A DNA stretch of 64,000 bases from assembly GCF_030272615.1 (NCBI RefSeq), contig NC_081415.1:366053667-366117666 (forward strand). Reading direction: 5' to 3'. Below the pieces are notes generated by a model. The model had not been told where the DNA came from. It searched no databases and worked only from the letters and a program-made list of their open reading frames with translations. Every line of letters begins with the position of its first letter. Within the stretch, counting starts at the first letter, position 1. A program made the position numbers and the translations under genes. Source of the DNA: Cryptomeria japonica (lineage: Eukaryota > Streptophyta > Pinopsida > Cupressales > Cupressaceae). Positions 35,578-47,689 of this stretch are shown in pieces.

Positions 35578-36818
35578 TAGTTTGTGAACCTATTGTTGGA
35601 TAGAGTACTAATTGTGCATCGGTTGGTTAAATAGGTAGTTGAGGCAACTTGTGGACTTGTTCAGATCATTGAACATGAGATAGAGAAAGGTTCATAGGTA
35701 GATCTCTAATCCTAGAGCTTGAGCTTGAGGCAGTTTGTGGGTGGACACTTGAATAGATCACCGATTGAGGCAGGCTGTAGTTTGGACTAGTAGATCGCGA
35801 AGGAGAGGCAACTGAAAGCTGTAGTAAGAATGCTGAACCCCCTGAGGTAGTTGCAAGTACCTATTGACAGATTTCTAAACCTATTCAAGTGACGGGACTC
35901 ACTTTTCAATTAACCCCAAGAGTCTGATGTAGGAGCACCGGTCTAGTTCTTATCGGTTGAGCAGTTTTAAGGGGAATTGCTTGATATCATGGCATTTCTT
36001 CATGTTTGAGAGTTTAGCATTGTGGTTTTGGGTTTATTCCCTTGTATTAGTCATCTTTTTCATGTTTGAGTTTCATGACATTTGGATTTAATCCCAGTGA
36101 GTTATCGATTTCGGTATTCGCCCGATTGATATGTTCTTACTGGTTATTCTGGCAGTGTGTTGAGCGAAGTTGGATCAGGTTGTGGTTGATCCTCGTGATT
36201 TGCAGATCATTGATTTATGTTTCTTGTGCCATGTCCAATGTTCTTGGAGGACTACACATTGTCTTATGCATTTTGGAAGTTGTTCTTAGTGATTTGAGCC
36301 AACATGTTACCGTTACACATTTCATGAACCGGTTGGTCTTTAGGTTGACTTGATAGAGTTGTAATTATATGCGGATGATATAAATGGAAGTTTGTGAATA
36401 CTTTGAGGGGGAAAAAGTTAGAAGATCAAAGATAGAGTTCAAAGATCAAACAAAGATGTAGATCCAACGAGATTCTGATCTGGTGGACTGAGGCCGAAAG
36501 GCCGAGGTCCAGACTAGGGTAGAACTGATAGACTATTTCTGGAGGCTGATCTAATATGTGGATGATCTACGGATCTTGTAATTGTGTTGTAAGCATTATT
36601 TGTATCTTGGACTACGATCCAACATGTGGCATGTGTAATTATTTAGACTGTAATGAGATTTGTTCATATTATTTACTGGTTATGTATTCTGTGTTATTAC
36701 CGGTTGTTCTTTCTACCATTTCTGGAGTTGTGTTACCGATATATCTTGCATGGTTTTTGTGTTAGGCTACAAGGATGGGTTGTCCTTCATTGGATGTCCC
36801 TACCTTGATTATATCAAG
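35578..36818 (+). other. Retroelement leader and LTR-derived sequence
   Basis: Up to about 35,880 this is the leader after the first primer-binding site. The rest ends at the second primer-binding site at 36819 and is probably the LTR of the next unit. A G-run (TTTGAGGGGGAAAAAG, near 36,400) looks like a polypurine tract. No coding region supported. Confidence 0.4.
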
Positions 36819-36830
36819 TGGTATCAGAGC
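36819..36830 (+). other. Primer-binding site of the Ty3 gag element
   Basis: TGGTATCAGAGC, a perfect initiator Met-tRNA complement, 147 bp before the gag frame. Confidence 0.75.
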
Positions 36831-36976
36831 TGGTTATGGACTAGCTGGTGGAAGAATTATTTGCGAACATTGAGGAATTCCTTTGGGTGGACAGATCGCC
36901 GATTGGAGGTAGGCTGCATGTGTGTTCAATAGATTACCAAGGGGAGGCAATTAAAATTGGTAGTTAGATCGCCGAG

Positions 36977-37945
36977 TTGAGGAAGTTCACCAAAGTGGAA
37001 GAGGAGATGCCACCGAGAAAGACAAACCCCCAGAGGGTATCACAGATGATGGAAGACTTCAAGAATGAAGTGAGGAACACAATCCAAAATGTTTTGGCTG
37101 GTTTGTGGAGGAACCCTAATTTTGAGGATGAATATGAGGAAGCCAATGAAGAGATTGAGGAAGCTGAAGAACCAAAAGATGAAAGAGAGGAAATATTTCT
37201 CAAAGTAGTGGTGCAAGTGAGTAAAGTTCATAAAGTTGAAGTTTCCAACTTTTCTAGAACATTGAACCTGAAGGATCTGATTGATTGGATCAGAGCGATG
37301 GAGGATTACTTCGAGTTTGAGGATGTCAAGGACTTGTAGAGAGTCTGGTAGGAACAGACTAAGTTGAAAGGGAATGATGCCTTTTTGTGGAAAGAATTAT
37401 AGAAAGACAGAGTGGAGAATGGTGAATTGAAGATCACTCGGTGGAGATAGATGGTTGCAAGATTGAAGGCCAAGTTCATACCAGGAGACTATGAACTAGA
37501 ATTGATCAAGAAGTTGCAGATCCTGAAATAGAGAAAAATGACTGTGAAAGAATATACCGAGGAATTCTACAAGGTGGTGATTAGATCTGGACATAGGGAG
37601 ATGGATAGAGAAAAGGTGGAAAGGTACATCAATGGACTTGCTTTTAACATTCAAGATGAGATGAGTATGTTGAATGTTTCCACAGTTGAAGAAGCTTACC
37701 AGTATGCTTTGAAGGCCGAGGAGAAGACAAGAAGAAGACAACTAAATAGAGGGAAGGAGAAATTCAAAGGAAAAATGAGTGATAGTATGAAGAAACCAGT
37801 TGAGGAAGATGAATCAAAACCTAAGTGGAGTAAAGAACCAGAGTAAAATTCTCAAAGGAAAGGTAGCAACATTACCGATAGAGAATTTACTGGAAAATGT
37901 TACAAGTGTGAAGAAACCGGACACAAATTATATGAATGCAAATAA
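36977..37945 (+). pseudogene. Ty3 gag with CCHC zinc knuckle
   Basis: One frame from 36977 with in-frame stops near 37337, 37349, 37399, 37448 and 37529, mostly TAG where related gags have Gln. It shows an N-terminal acidic coiled coil, the gag core (LIDWIRAMEDYFEFEDVKDL; MVARLKAKFIPGDYELELIK; MTVKEYTEEFYKVVIRSGHR; RYINGLAFNIQDEM), a basic linker, and a zinc knuckle CYKCEETGHKLYEC at 37898-37939. It follows a perfect primer-binding site. The rest of the element keeps only a protease region, so it could not move on its own. Confidence 0.85.
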
Positions 37946-38099
37946 GGAATGGCATTAAGTTGTGTAGAAAATGAGGAACCAAAAGGTGAAGGTACTAGAT
38001 CTGAGTGTGCATCAGAGCTGCATCAGAGCAAGGAGAATCCCTTATGTTCAGAAGAAAGGATACCAAATCTACTCAAAGGAAGAGTCTTTTCTGGACTAT

Positions 38100-38830
38100 G
38101 TGTAAATTAGGTGGTAAGTGTTGCAATGTTATGTAGATAGTGGAAAACTGACAATTTGGTATCTGAGGAGATGGTTACAAATCTTGGATTGAAGAGGATT
38201 GAGCATCCTTGTCCTTATGAGGTAAGTTGGTTACAAGATGATCAAAAGATAGAGATAAATGAATAGTGTTTGGTGAATTTCAACATTGGGCCCTTTTAGA
38301 GATGAAGTTTCTTGTGATGTTGTATCTATGAGTGCTTTTCATGTGTTGTTGGGAAAACCTTGGTAGTATGATAGAGGAGCCATTTATGACTATAGAAGAA
38401 ACCTAGTCACTATTGAAAAAGATGGGCATAAGTTCACATTGATATCTTTGAAGGAGAAAGAGAAGGAGGTGAAGAATCCGAGTCCTGAGAAAAGTTGCAG
38501 TACTGAGAAACCAGTGGCAGAGGTTAAACCAAAAGGTGATTTGAAGAAAGATCTGATGGAACCAACTGTAGAGGTTATACCAGAGGGTGGCATGAGTTTA
38601 CAGAAGGATCTGATAGTTGAGCTTGATGGACATAAGGAACCGGAGGATAACGAGCTTATGGAGACAAACCAGATGAAGTTGTATGGAAAAACAAATTCAG
38701 AGTTGCAGAAGAAAGAAGGCAGTAAACAAAGACAATGTGCAAATCTGAAGAAAAGGAAGAGAAATAGAGAGTCAAAGGTTAGAGAATCCGGTTGAGGCAC
38801 TGGATGAGCTAAAGCAAAGGTTGGCAGATA
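38100..38830 (+). pseudogene. Ty3 protease region, second copy
   Basis: A retropepsin-like region with V-D-S-G readable at about 38,130 in a shifted frame, then LVSEEMVTNLGLKRIEHPCP, a stop, and YDRGAIYDYRRN followed by FTLISLKEKEKEVKNPSPEK. Open from 38439 to 38795. RT, RNase H and integrase are missing between here and the LTR at 39223, so this unit is an internal-deletion derivative. Confidence 0.7.
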
Positions 38831-39222
38831 AACAAGACATTTGGATAAAAATTGAGCATGAGGTCTTTATTCCGAATCCTTTTAGATATTCATGAGTTTC
38901 CTCTCATGGAACATGTTTTCTACCTAGGTTGTTTGATGCAGGAGAATCCCCGGTCGATGAGCAATCTTGCATCATCCAAAAATATTTCCTTTCAGTTTTG
39001 TTCTTGTTTGGTTCTTTATGTAGTTTTTTGTGTTCATACAGGTTGGCACCGATAGTTGCTTTCTTTTTGTGGCAGATCTTATTTTCGGTTTTTAGGTGGG
39101 TTCATGTGCTTAATTCTAGATTTTTAGTTCATTTGGGTTATTTTCCGGTCAGTTATCACTTCCGATTGACTCTTTCTAGGTCTCGAGACAGTTCTTGTGC
39201 CATCAATGCCAAAGGAGAAGAT
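38831..39222 (+). other. 3' internal end with polypurine tract
   Basis: Noncoding tail repeated at 34,690-35,010. It ends ATGCCAAAGGAGAAGAT, a purine tract directly before the LTR start TATTGG at 39223. Confidence 0.55.
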
Positions 39223-40158
39223 TATTGGAAATTGACACTCAATTGGTGGTTTCACTATGTTGTCATTGATGGCGACATGACAATTTATTCTGGCTTCATG
39301 TTTTGGGTTAGTTGTGTAGTGACAGAAACTACACCGGCATCGACACCTGTACTGACAGGTTGAAAGGAATTCTCAGGCTACCGGCAATGCAAGCCAACAT
39401 GGTTTAGAATTAGGTTATCGGTATAGGAGGTTGACATCTTTTGGATCCAGAATCGGCAATTGTTTTTGATATTCATGTATTTATGTTATCTAGCCAACAT
39501 GTATATTGACATTGTAATTATCTTTGTAAGCCAACATAAGGCATGATAAATTGTAAAGGGTATATAGGTCAGTTGGTTAGATCATTTTTGATATATCATG
39601 TGAATATATAATTGGGAAGGAAATAGTGAAGGAGATGCAAAATATATGAGAGAGATCATGTACGTGAGGATATTTATGTAAGGGGTATTTTAGTAAAGGG
39701 ATTAGGGTTTTAGATCGGAACAGACAGAGCTTAACCGAAACTATATTCAGGCATAGAAGATGCTATCTTTGTAGTTCAATCATTTCTCCAGATTGTAGTC
39801 TAGATTTTTATGTAGTCAGTGAGGTTCATTTTGTGATTAAGCATTGTGCTCTAGGCTGTAAGCCTTCTTGCAAGTGCAGGCCCCTATATTTTGTAATATC
39901 TCCTCATATGGTCAGTGGATTGATATTGTGGGTCATAAATCCCACCATGGTTTTTCCTCTTTGATTTTTTCCACGTATACCTCTATGTGTTATTGTGTTC
40001 ATTTATGTGATTGGATTATTGGTTGCTTTACTTCTTTCAATTTTGTATGTACCGGTATACCGGTTGGTGTATGCATGTTTTAATAAGGTTAAAATTGATC
40101 ATTCTGGTAGAACACTGATTCACACCCCCCACCCCCTCAGCATTCTTGGATTCCAACA
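39223..40158 (+). repeat. LTR (936 bp), 3' LTR or solo LTR
   Basis: Preceded by a polypurine tract and starting TATTGG (decayed TGTTGG), ending GATTCCAACA, so the ends are inverted repeats. No primer-binding site follows, which fits a 3' LTR. The end region (CACTGATTCACACCCCCC) resembles the end of the Copia LTRs at 54401 and 61780. No good match to sequence before the primer-binding site at 36819 was found by eye. Confidence 0.6.
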
Positions 40159-40492
40159 AAGATTATCTTTTATATCTTTAATATGAATGATTGATAAATA
40201 TGCAAGGATAATCTTAATATCAATATGTGTTGTTGCTAAATGATATTAGCCTTCCTAGATGTGACAATGGAGAGTATGCTATGTTAATCGATAGCTATAT
40301 CTGCTATGACAATAAGAATTATGCTACAAAATATGTCTTCCTATTGCTTATAGTGATCGATGATGTGTTGATCATGTATGTATATATGAATATGAAAAGG
40401 TGTATGATGATATTAATTATAGTGATATGTTGTTGTGCCTGATATAATGATATGAATGAGAAAAAAATACAGGTATCACTTATAGTGATAAC
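40159..40492. other. No gene; TATCACTTATAGTGATA palindrome
   Basis: AT-rich with repeated TGATATGAAT motifs. A 17-base palindrome TATCACTTATAGTGATA is at about 40,471-40,487, just before gene Y. Confidence 0.4.
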
Positions 40493-41677
40493 ATGTTATT
40501 TTTGTATGTACCCGTATCACTTAATCATTTCTGGCATGGGGTTAAGATTTCTCTATCCTTTTATTTAGCATCCTCCCTAAATGAGAGCTTGGCTGACCAT
40601 GCCAAAAAACCCAAATCTTACCCCATAGCCCATCAAGGGCTTATTCTGCTCATTTACGAACACTTGAAGAAAAAAGCTAGGGTTAGCAAGGATGATAATC
40701 TGGTGACAAATGCTCATATTTTAGAGAGTCGTAATGACTCTGAGTCTGAAGATGATCTGTCTAATGTTCCTATCCATAAAAAAGGGAGGGATGACACTGA
40801 TAAAGTGGACACAGATGTGGTTGATGGTATGGAGGAGGAACATGGGAAGGAGGTAGATATTGATCTGGAAAGTGAGAAGAAAGAGGATGCTGGAGAAGAG
40901 GAGGAAGAGAAAAGAGATGCTTATGCTGAAAACCCTGCTTCTAACCCTATGGTTCCGGATAGCAGGAATGTTGCCCAGAATTCCATGGAGGAAGCTAACC
41001 CTAATTCTGTGAGCTCTGAGCAGGGAAGGGATATGATGAACACCATTTTGAATGCCGCTCAAAATTGCACGCTGGAGTCTTTCAATTTTTAGAAGTGGGT
41101 TATTGAAAATATTACCAGCATATAGAGCAAACAAAGAGACCTGGAGTATAAGATTCACAATTTGATCAAGGATACTAATTTGGGGAAAAAGAGTGCGGAG
41201 GTGGAAACCAGCGAAGTAGAGGATGAAATTGAAATGCAGAACTGGTCAGAGAAAGAACTTATAAAAGGTGATTTGAAACATCTGGAAGATGTGATTAGAA
41301 TTGTCAAAGATAAGACCGAGGCTGATAATGAAATCATCATCAATCAGGTTGTTAAAACTGAGAAGGCGTTGAAGAATTTTATGAATCACAGTCTTGAGGT
41401 CTTGAGGATCTCATCTCAAAATATGAATGCCTTGGTGGATTACTTGGAGAGGAAACAACATAATAAGGATATGGTAATCATTGATGATATGCTGACCTCC
41501 AGCTCTACTCCACAAATCTCCAGGCGAAGGACCAGGCAGACGACCAGTGATTTGGAGACAAAGACGAAAGACATTCAGCTGAAGTAGGAGAACAAAGATC
41601 TGAGAGAAGCCACTAAGGCCATGATGTTGTTGGTTAAGATGCAGAGGAGTCCATTAAAGTTTTTATTTGATATGTAA
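40493..41677 (+). pseudogene. Unknown acidic coiled-coil gene Y
   Basis: I do not recognise the family. One frame runs from 40493 to TAA at 41675-41677, broken only by TAG at 41090-41092, about 41123 and 41585-41587. These could come from Gln or Trp codons. The first part is hydrophobic and conserved-looking (GVKISLSFYLASSLNESLAD; KSYPIAHQGLILLIYEHL), then an acidic stretch (about residues 80-150; EEEEEK), then coiled coil (MQNWSEKELIKGDLKHLEDV) and an Arg-rich SRRRTRQTTSD segment. The true start is uncertain. AATAAA follows about 180 bp after the end. It may be a retrocopy or an element-borne gene. Confidence 0.5.
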
Positions 41678-43399
41678 TGTTGGTTTTTGGTTGCTAGTTT
41701 CTCGCTGGCTCTGTGCTGTCCTTTTTTCCTAGCTGCTGGTTTTTCTGCTGGTTTTTTTGCAACTTTTCTGTCTAGGTCTTGTCTTCTCTAGTTTCTTTCA
41801 TGCTTATCCTTCGTATTGTAAGCGGGTTTCGGGTCCCTTAAAACCTAATTTTTCGTAATAAAAAACATGTTATTTTTAATATGTCTTGATATGCTTGCAA
41901 CAATGATAGATGATGTTGTTTCTGATTTATCTTGATGTGCTTACACAATAGTGGTGTTCTCTCTATTAAATAAATTATTTAATATATATTGAATTGTATT
42001 ATAAATTTAAAATTATTTATTAAAATATATAATTAATTTGTTATATTAACTTATTTGTCATTGTCAAATCAAAATAATCATTAAGTAATTTATAGTATTA
42101 TTAATTTTATATTTGAGTCATATATTTGAGTCTTGGTATAGGAAGATAGCTTCAAGGGCTAGTATATGCCCCAAGACCAGTGTTATGGCATATGCTTCTC
42201 TCTTGGATAAAAAAAATGAAGCTTATGAAATTGCAATATTTACCATCATGTAACAAGATCAAGTATTGCTCATTGAAATTAGGAAGGTTTGAGTGCACAT
42301 TAGGCCTTTATATTCATAAGTTGTCTTTTCTTGAATCTCATGATTGAGGCCACTGGTAATACATTTTTTTTATTGAAACAAATATTAAAATTATATAGGA
42401 TTTCTTTCTATCCCATTTGGATTTGATCATATATATGGAGTCTTTTATTATCAATGTATTGCATGTAGCCATCATGTACTTGAGTAAGGGGGAATCCCTT
42501 AACAATTATAGATTTATAACATATTTAAAGTCTACCTATAATCAAAACAATCTTGTAGATACTTAAGCAATTTTGTAATTGTTTATCTTTACTTTATCAG
42601 TGCCTAATTTCATTATAGGCTAACTTGAGTGATGAAAAATTTGTCAATGAGATATATATTTAGCATTAGTATCTTATAATTGTGTCTCTCTCGTTGTTGT
42701 TTAATGTAGTAATTGAATAATTGTCTTTAAATTGATATCTCTAGATGTAGTTTACATAATTTTTTAAAATATAGGTATGCTACTAATAAGATGGGATCAA
42801 GTGTAATAGTGTGAATGTGTTAACAAAAATTATTAAAAAAATGACATACAAAAATAATTAAAAAAAAAACAAATAAAATGTATAATTAACATATTTTTTA
42901 AATGATTTGTAAAATTACTATATTTGCATGTATAGTTATTTTTGTTGTACATGCACAAATGTGTGGCAGTCAATTAACCATAAAGAAAGTGACACACCAA
43001 TGAAACATTATATATAAAAGGATTTAAATGATAACCAAGTTAAGCAAACAATCCTTCCAAGATGTTCCATTGTTTCTCTATCTCTAAGGATTCTTTAAGT
43101 TATGTTTTTCTCTCAGATCATTGAGCACTTAACTTTCAGAATGACAACCTAAAGAATGAGTGTTATGATAAAATGATCTATATGCTATGCAATTAAGATA
43201 TATATGATAATAATAATGCTTCCTATAATTAATCTATGATAATGAAAATGTTATGCTATGATATGAGGGATTGCTAATGATAATAAGCTTATGATCTAAA
43301 ATGCTTCTAAAAATGCTTGTGCACATGTGAGAAAGACTTGTGTAGCACCTGGATAATGAAAGAATGAGTCCTATTTATAGAAGAAATGGGCATATGAAG
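41678..43399. other. No gene supported
   Basis: Very AT-rich with stops in every frame. Contains a 3'-UTR-like T/G-rich stretch after gene Y (to 41,870), and a TATATATAAAAGG TATA-like box near 43,010, perhaps part of a further LTR. No repeat partner recognised. Confidence 0.4.
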
Positions 43400-44331
43400 G
43401 GCCAAGATTTAATTGATGGAGGAAGGGTTAGGATTGATTGAGGAAGGTATGATCCTCAATCCATGCACTTCCCTTCAACCCAATCACATGTTGACAAGTG
43501 TCAACATGAGAAGGCTTGAGAGGAGAGGGACATAGAATTAAATGCTTGAAGAGAGATGATGGTTACCATGGATGGTTTGGTTAAGGTTAGGTTAATGGAT
43601 AAAGGTTTTATCCAAGGGGTAAAGGAATGGGCAAGGGTTAAAGAGTTACCTTAGTCAAATCATTAAATTCTTGAAGAGACTTGAGGGTTACCTTGGATGG
43701 TTGGGTTAAAGATAACGTCTTTAACCAAGGGTCAAAGCTGGGTTAGTTGGATTAAAGCCTTTAAAGCTTGAGGACACTTTGAGGGTTAACTTGTGGAAGG
43801 GAGAAAGCCTTTAAGGCTTTGTAAGAGCCTTAAATGTTTTGAGAAGTGTCTCTTCTCTAATCCCTTAGTTTAGGAATGTGCAAACACTTAGAAGAGGATT
43901 AGGCTAATGATTGGGATTTAGTCATGATTAGAAGAAGGATTAGTGTGCAACTTGCTTTTTCTAGAAAGTGCAAGTGGGTGATGGATTTAGGATTTTAGAT
44001 AAATACATTTATTTATTTAAATGTGAGGGATGGGCTTTAAATCAATGTTAATTTATTTAAATATGAGAGAGGGATTTAATTAAATAAATACAATTTATTT
44101 ATTTAATTAATGGTCTAAATTTGGTTAAGTGAATTAAATTAAATAAATTGAATAATTTATTTAACTAATAGTAGAAGGTGGTTGGGGTGAATTAATTAAA
44201 TATTAATTTAATTAATAGTTGAAAAAAAGAGAAAGGATTAATTAAATGTGAATTAAATTAATAGTTGGATGAAGGATAATTAAACAAATATAAAATTCAT
44301 TTAATCAAGTGGACAAAAATAGGTGTTTATA
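43400..44331 (-). repeat. LTR-like region next to PMD copy C
   Basis: On the minus strand the LTR starts at 44331 (TATAAACACCTATTTTTG, comparable to TGTAGACACCTAAAAATG at 13025) and runs left through TTAATTAAATAAATT-type sequence. Left end not resolved; 43,400 is nominal. Confidence 0.45.
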
Positions 44332-44380
44332 TTTTGCCCCTCTTTGAAGTGATGTGTGGTGACACGTTGATTCAAAGAAA
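44332..44380 (-). other. Polypurine-tract block upstream of PMD copy C
   Basis: Plus strand TTTTGCCCCTCTTTGAAG, then ACACGTTGATTCAAAG. On the minus strand this is a polypurine tract directly before the LTR start. It matches the blocks of copies A and B. Confidence 0.55.
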
Positions 44381-44384
44381 AATT

Positions 44385-44530
44385 TGCTTGATGATGCTAA
44401 TAAAAATTTTGATTTGCCCCAGATGTTGATTGTCGAATAATGATGCATGAGGCTGATAAATTTTTTTATTTGCCCTAAATGTTGAATGTCGAAATATAAT
44501 GCATGAAACTGATTAGATTTTTTATTTTCG
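44385..44530 (+). repeat. Two to three degenerate repeats upstream of PMD copy C
   Basis: Unit of about 57 bp built on TTTGCCCTAAATGTTGAATG, then GTCGAAATA and GATGCATGARRCTGAT. GATGAAACTGAT-like cores are shared with the repeats upstream of copy B. Confidence 0.5.
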
Positions 44531-44542
44531 ATTACGGATGGA

Positions 44543-44555
44543 GGCCCCCTCAGAA
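44543..44555 (+). promoter_or_regulatory. Conserved upstream box, diverged
   Basis: GGCCCCCTCAGAA matches 10 of 13 bases of the TGCCCCCTCGGGA box of PMD copies A and B. It lies 248 bp before the TATA box. Confidence 0.45.
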
Positions 44556-44803
44556 GCTCAATTGGTAAAATTTTCAATTTTTCAATTTTTTGTGGAATTT
44601 TGAAAATTGCTATTTTGGGGGGATTTTTTTTAAAATTTTGATTTTTTGGGGATTTTTTAAACTTTTTTTTTTTTATAAATTTTACGCAATTGATCTTCCG
44701 ATTAAAATATTTTGATTATTCAAATGTAATGGGATTACATCTAGGGCTTACATACCCCACTTAGTCCACCCATGTGGCCTACCATGCTTACATCACCACT
44801 TGA

Positions 44804-44810
44804 TATATAA
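44804..44810 (+). promoter_or_regulatory. TATA box of PMD copy C
   Basis: TATATAA, 86 bp before the ATG at 44896; spacing as in copies A and B. Confidence 0.6.
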
Positions 44811-44895
44811 ACCCTTGGGGTCCCTCTTCCACCTCATTTGCACATTTGTCATTTGGTGAATAGAGTATTGGAGAGAAAAGGAGAGCTTGAAGAAA

Positions 44896-47674
44896 ATGGC
44901 ACCACCTAACCAAAATCACTAATTTGAGAGGGTTCGACGATTCAAGCGACCACCTGCGTATGGACCTACGTTAACGGAATTTTAACCACTCTTTGTTGAA
45001 AAATGTTGATTTGTGAGTGATTTTTATCGATTTTTTAGTTTTTTTTCTCACGGTTTTTGTGTTTGTGCTCTAGTTTGCACGTTTTAGTGCATTTTATTGT
45101 TCTTCTAGTGCTTTTGATTTTTATTTTTGCACTTTTAGATTTTTTTCGTGGCACATTTGATTGATGTTTTGGCACTTTTAACTGTTGAATTAATACATTT
45201 GATTGAGGGTTTTGGTTTTTAGGACAAGCATGATGTAGCACATTTGATATGTTTTGGCGCATATGATCATTTCTTTGCGCATTTGATAATTTTGGTAGCA
45301 TATTTAAATGTTTTGGTAGCGCATTTAAAATTTGTTTTAGCGTCTTTGGGACATAATGATTTTTTAAATTTGTAATTTTTGAGTGATTAAAATGCCAAGT
45401 TCTTGATTTGTTTGATTTTTTTGCTCAATTAGATGATTGATAGAGGTTGATTGACCTCATGATCAATGGGGGTCAATGATTTAAACTCAAAATTTGATGA
45501 TATGATAGATTAGATTGATTGTGTGAGCTCATCATTGATGAGTGTCATTGATAAAATGATTTTAATTGACCTCATGATGGATGAGCGTCAATGATGTAAA
45601 CTCAAAATTTGATGATTGCATAACTTCATGATGAATGAATGTCACTTGATAGATTACACAAAGAGACTGATTAAAATTTCAAGTGAGTGAATATGATAAC
45701 TGATCACATCAATTTTTTGATAAAGAACTTGACATTGTGTTGATATTATGTTGCAGGAGGATCTCAATGTATTGATGTCTCGAGAGTGATACTTGAAGAC
45801 ATTTGCGATGAGAGGAGATCTTATCAATGTCGATAGGGCCATCAGTGATTCTTGTGGGTTATCACACGTTATATTCATGCTTGAGTATAGGACAAATAGG
45901 GGTTTACTAATCGCACTGGCTGAGAGGTGGCATAGAGACCACAACACATTCCATTTACCGACTGGAGAGATGACAGTGACACTAGAGGACGTGTACAAGA
46001 TTCTATGCATTCCGATCACTAGGGAGAGTGAGGTATGATTATCATGAGGTGGGAGGTACAACTGCTCTATTGAGACTCTTTGGGGATGAGGATATCGAGG
46101 GTAATGATATCATGTGGGAGTACATGGTTGAGTTTTATCAGTCTTTGCCTTTTATACTAGCAGGTTTGGTGGGAGGTTTCCTATGTCCTGACAGGAGATC
46201 TCACAGATTCGTAGTAGGATGGGTCTGAATTCTAGAGCGGCTGGCGACATAGGGAACTTGGTATGCATGGGGTATATGTATGTTTGCCTACCTATATCAT
46301 TATTTACACCAGATTGTGTATGACAGAGCGGTCAGTTTGTTAGTTGGGGTCACATTACTCCAGATTTGGGCTTGGGAGCACATAGATGTGATGCGGTTGA
46401 TTGTAGATAAAGTGTGAGCATCTAGATAGCCTTATCTATATGCATACAGTCATGCAGTTTCCTAGTCAATGATCAAGAAACTGGAGTACTAGAGAGGGGA
46501 ACTAGGTGATCTAGATCGGGTTATATGAAAACCCTATATTGATTGAGAGGCATGGCAGGAGGATGCGACAGAGGTTCCTGTGTTGTTGTAGAGTTTTTAT
46601 TTGATTGGCCACACACCTTATATTATTGAGAAATTCATCCTAACTCGTGTGTGGAGATAGTTTGGTTGGACCCAAGGGATGCCTTAGGGATCAACCTTGT
46701 ATGATCGTACACACAAGGATGGGGTAGATTGGGACCATCACTTGATTTTAATATTTCTAGAGAAAATTTCTATGCCCTCCCATGTTCCAATTGAACATGC
46801 TTGTAGATATCACAGATGGAGCTATGACACCTCAATATGCATAGTACAGGGTTGAGCATCCACTTCCTATACTGACAAGGCTTGGAGAGTTGATACCTCC
46901 TCTAGAGGTGGTCGATGATGATGAGGACCGACCTAGGCAGTAGGTTTAGAGGTGGAGGGTCAGAGATGTAGAAGGTTAGGGCCAGGGGAGAGGTGGAGGC
47001 GATATCGGGGCCACCAGAGGAGAGGTCGGGAGAGGTGAAGGATATGATGACTTAGATGAGATAGAGGAGGAGGAGAAACCATTGATCAAGATGAGGCATT
47101 TAAATATACCTCCCATATCAGCTCCACTACAAGATGCCCTAGCATAGTGTGCACAGGCTCCACAACCTTCATAGCAGCAGGTGGTTCAGATTGTAGTGCC
47201 ACTCCATCAGAAACCAACACAAATGGAAGCTCTACAAATCATGGTACAGGGGTTACAGGGGCAACTAGCACAGGCTTAGAGACAAATTTCCTCTCTAACA
47301 TCAGAGAGATGTGGCTATTAAGAGATATGGGCACATAGAGGCCCATGCCTAAAGATTAGAGAGAGCCGCTACAGGTACCATCACAATAGATACCCTTAGA
47401 GAGCCCTAAATACTCACCCAAGGAGGTTGATTATTATAGAAATTTTTACTATGCCAACGATCCTATTGGTCAACGAGCTCCTAGTTATGCTCACATATCT
47501 AGTACTAGATATGGGCACAACCGATCTCGCACAGAAAGTAGAGGTCTTTCAAGGCCCCTTGGTCAAGATCCCCTAGATAGAGATCTAAATACAAGGACAT
47601 CCAATGGAGCAGTAGGAGGGTTAGGGAGGCCTATCGCCTCTGGGGGTAGTACTGCACAAATTTATGTGCTCTGA
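44896..47674 (+). pseudogene. PMD gene copy C, broken
   Basis: Exon 1 is 44896-44969 with a TAA at codon 9; intron about 790 nt; acceptor TTGCAG ends 45756; exon 2 from 45757. The PMD signature is clear: LIALAERWHRDHNTFHL, PTGEMTVTLEDVYKILCIPI, then LAGLVGGFLCPDRRSHRF, VSLLVGVTLLQIWAWEHI and a W-x-QFGWTQGMP motif. A glycine-rich linker (47,000) and a C-terminal segment with YYRNFYYANDPIGQRAP follow, ending at TGA 47672-47674. That C-terminal motif matches copy A across the TRIM insertion. Several TAG/TGA stops and frameshifts; not functional as it stands. Confidence 0.78.
45060..45350 (+). repeat. Degenerate tandem repeat in the intron of PMD copy C
   Basis: About a dozen loose repeats of 20-27 bp, for example TTTTGGCACTTTTAACTG, TAGCACATTTGATATG and TGCGCATTTGATAATTTTGG. 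The core GCACATTTG / GCGCATTTG is shared with the intron of copy A. Confidence 0.6.
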
Positions 47675-47689
47675 CTTTGTTGATGTATA

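Noticed and set aside
42120-42200. Possible small structured RNA
   Set aside because: Short complementary stretches only; no conserved tRNA or snRNA boxes.
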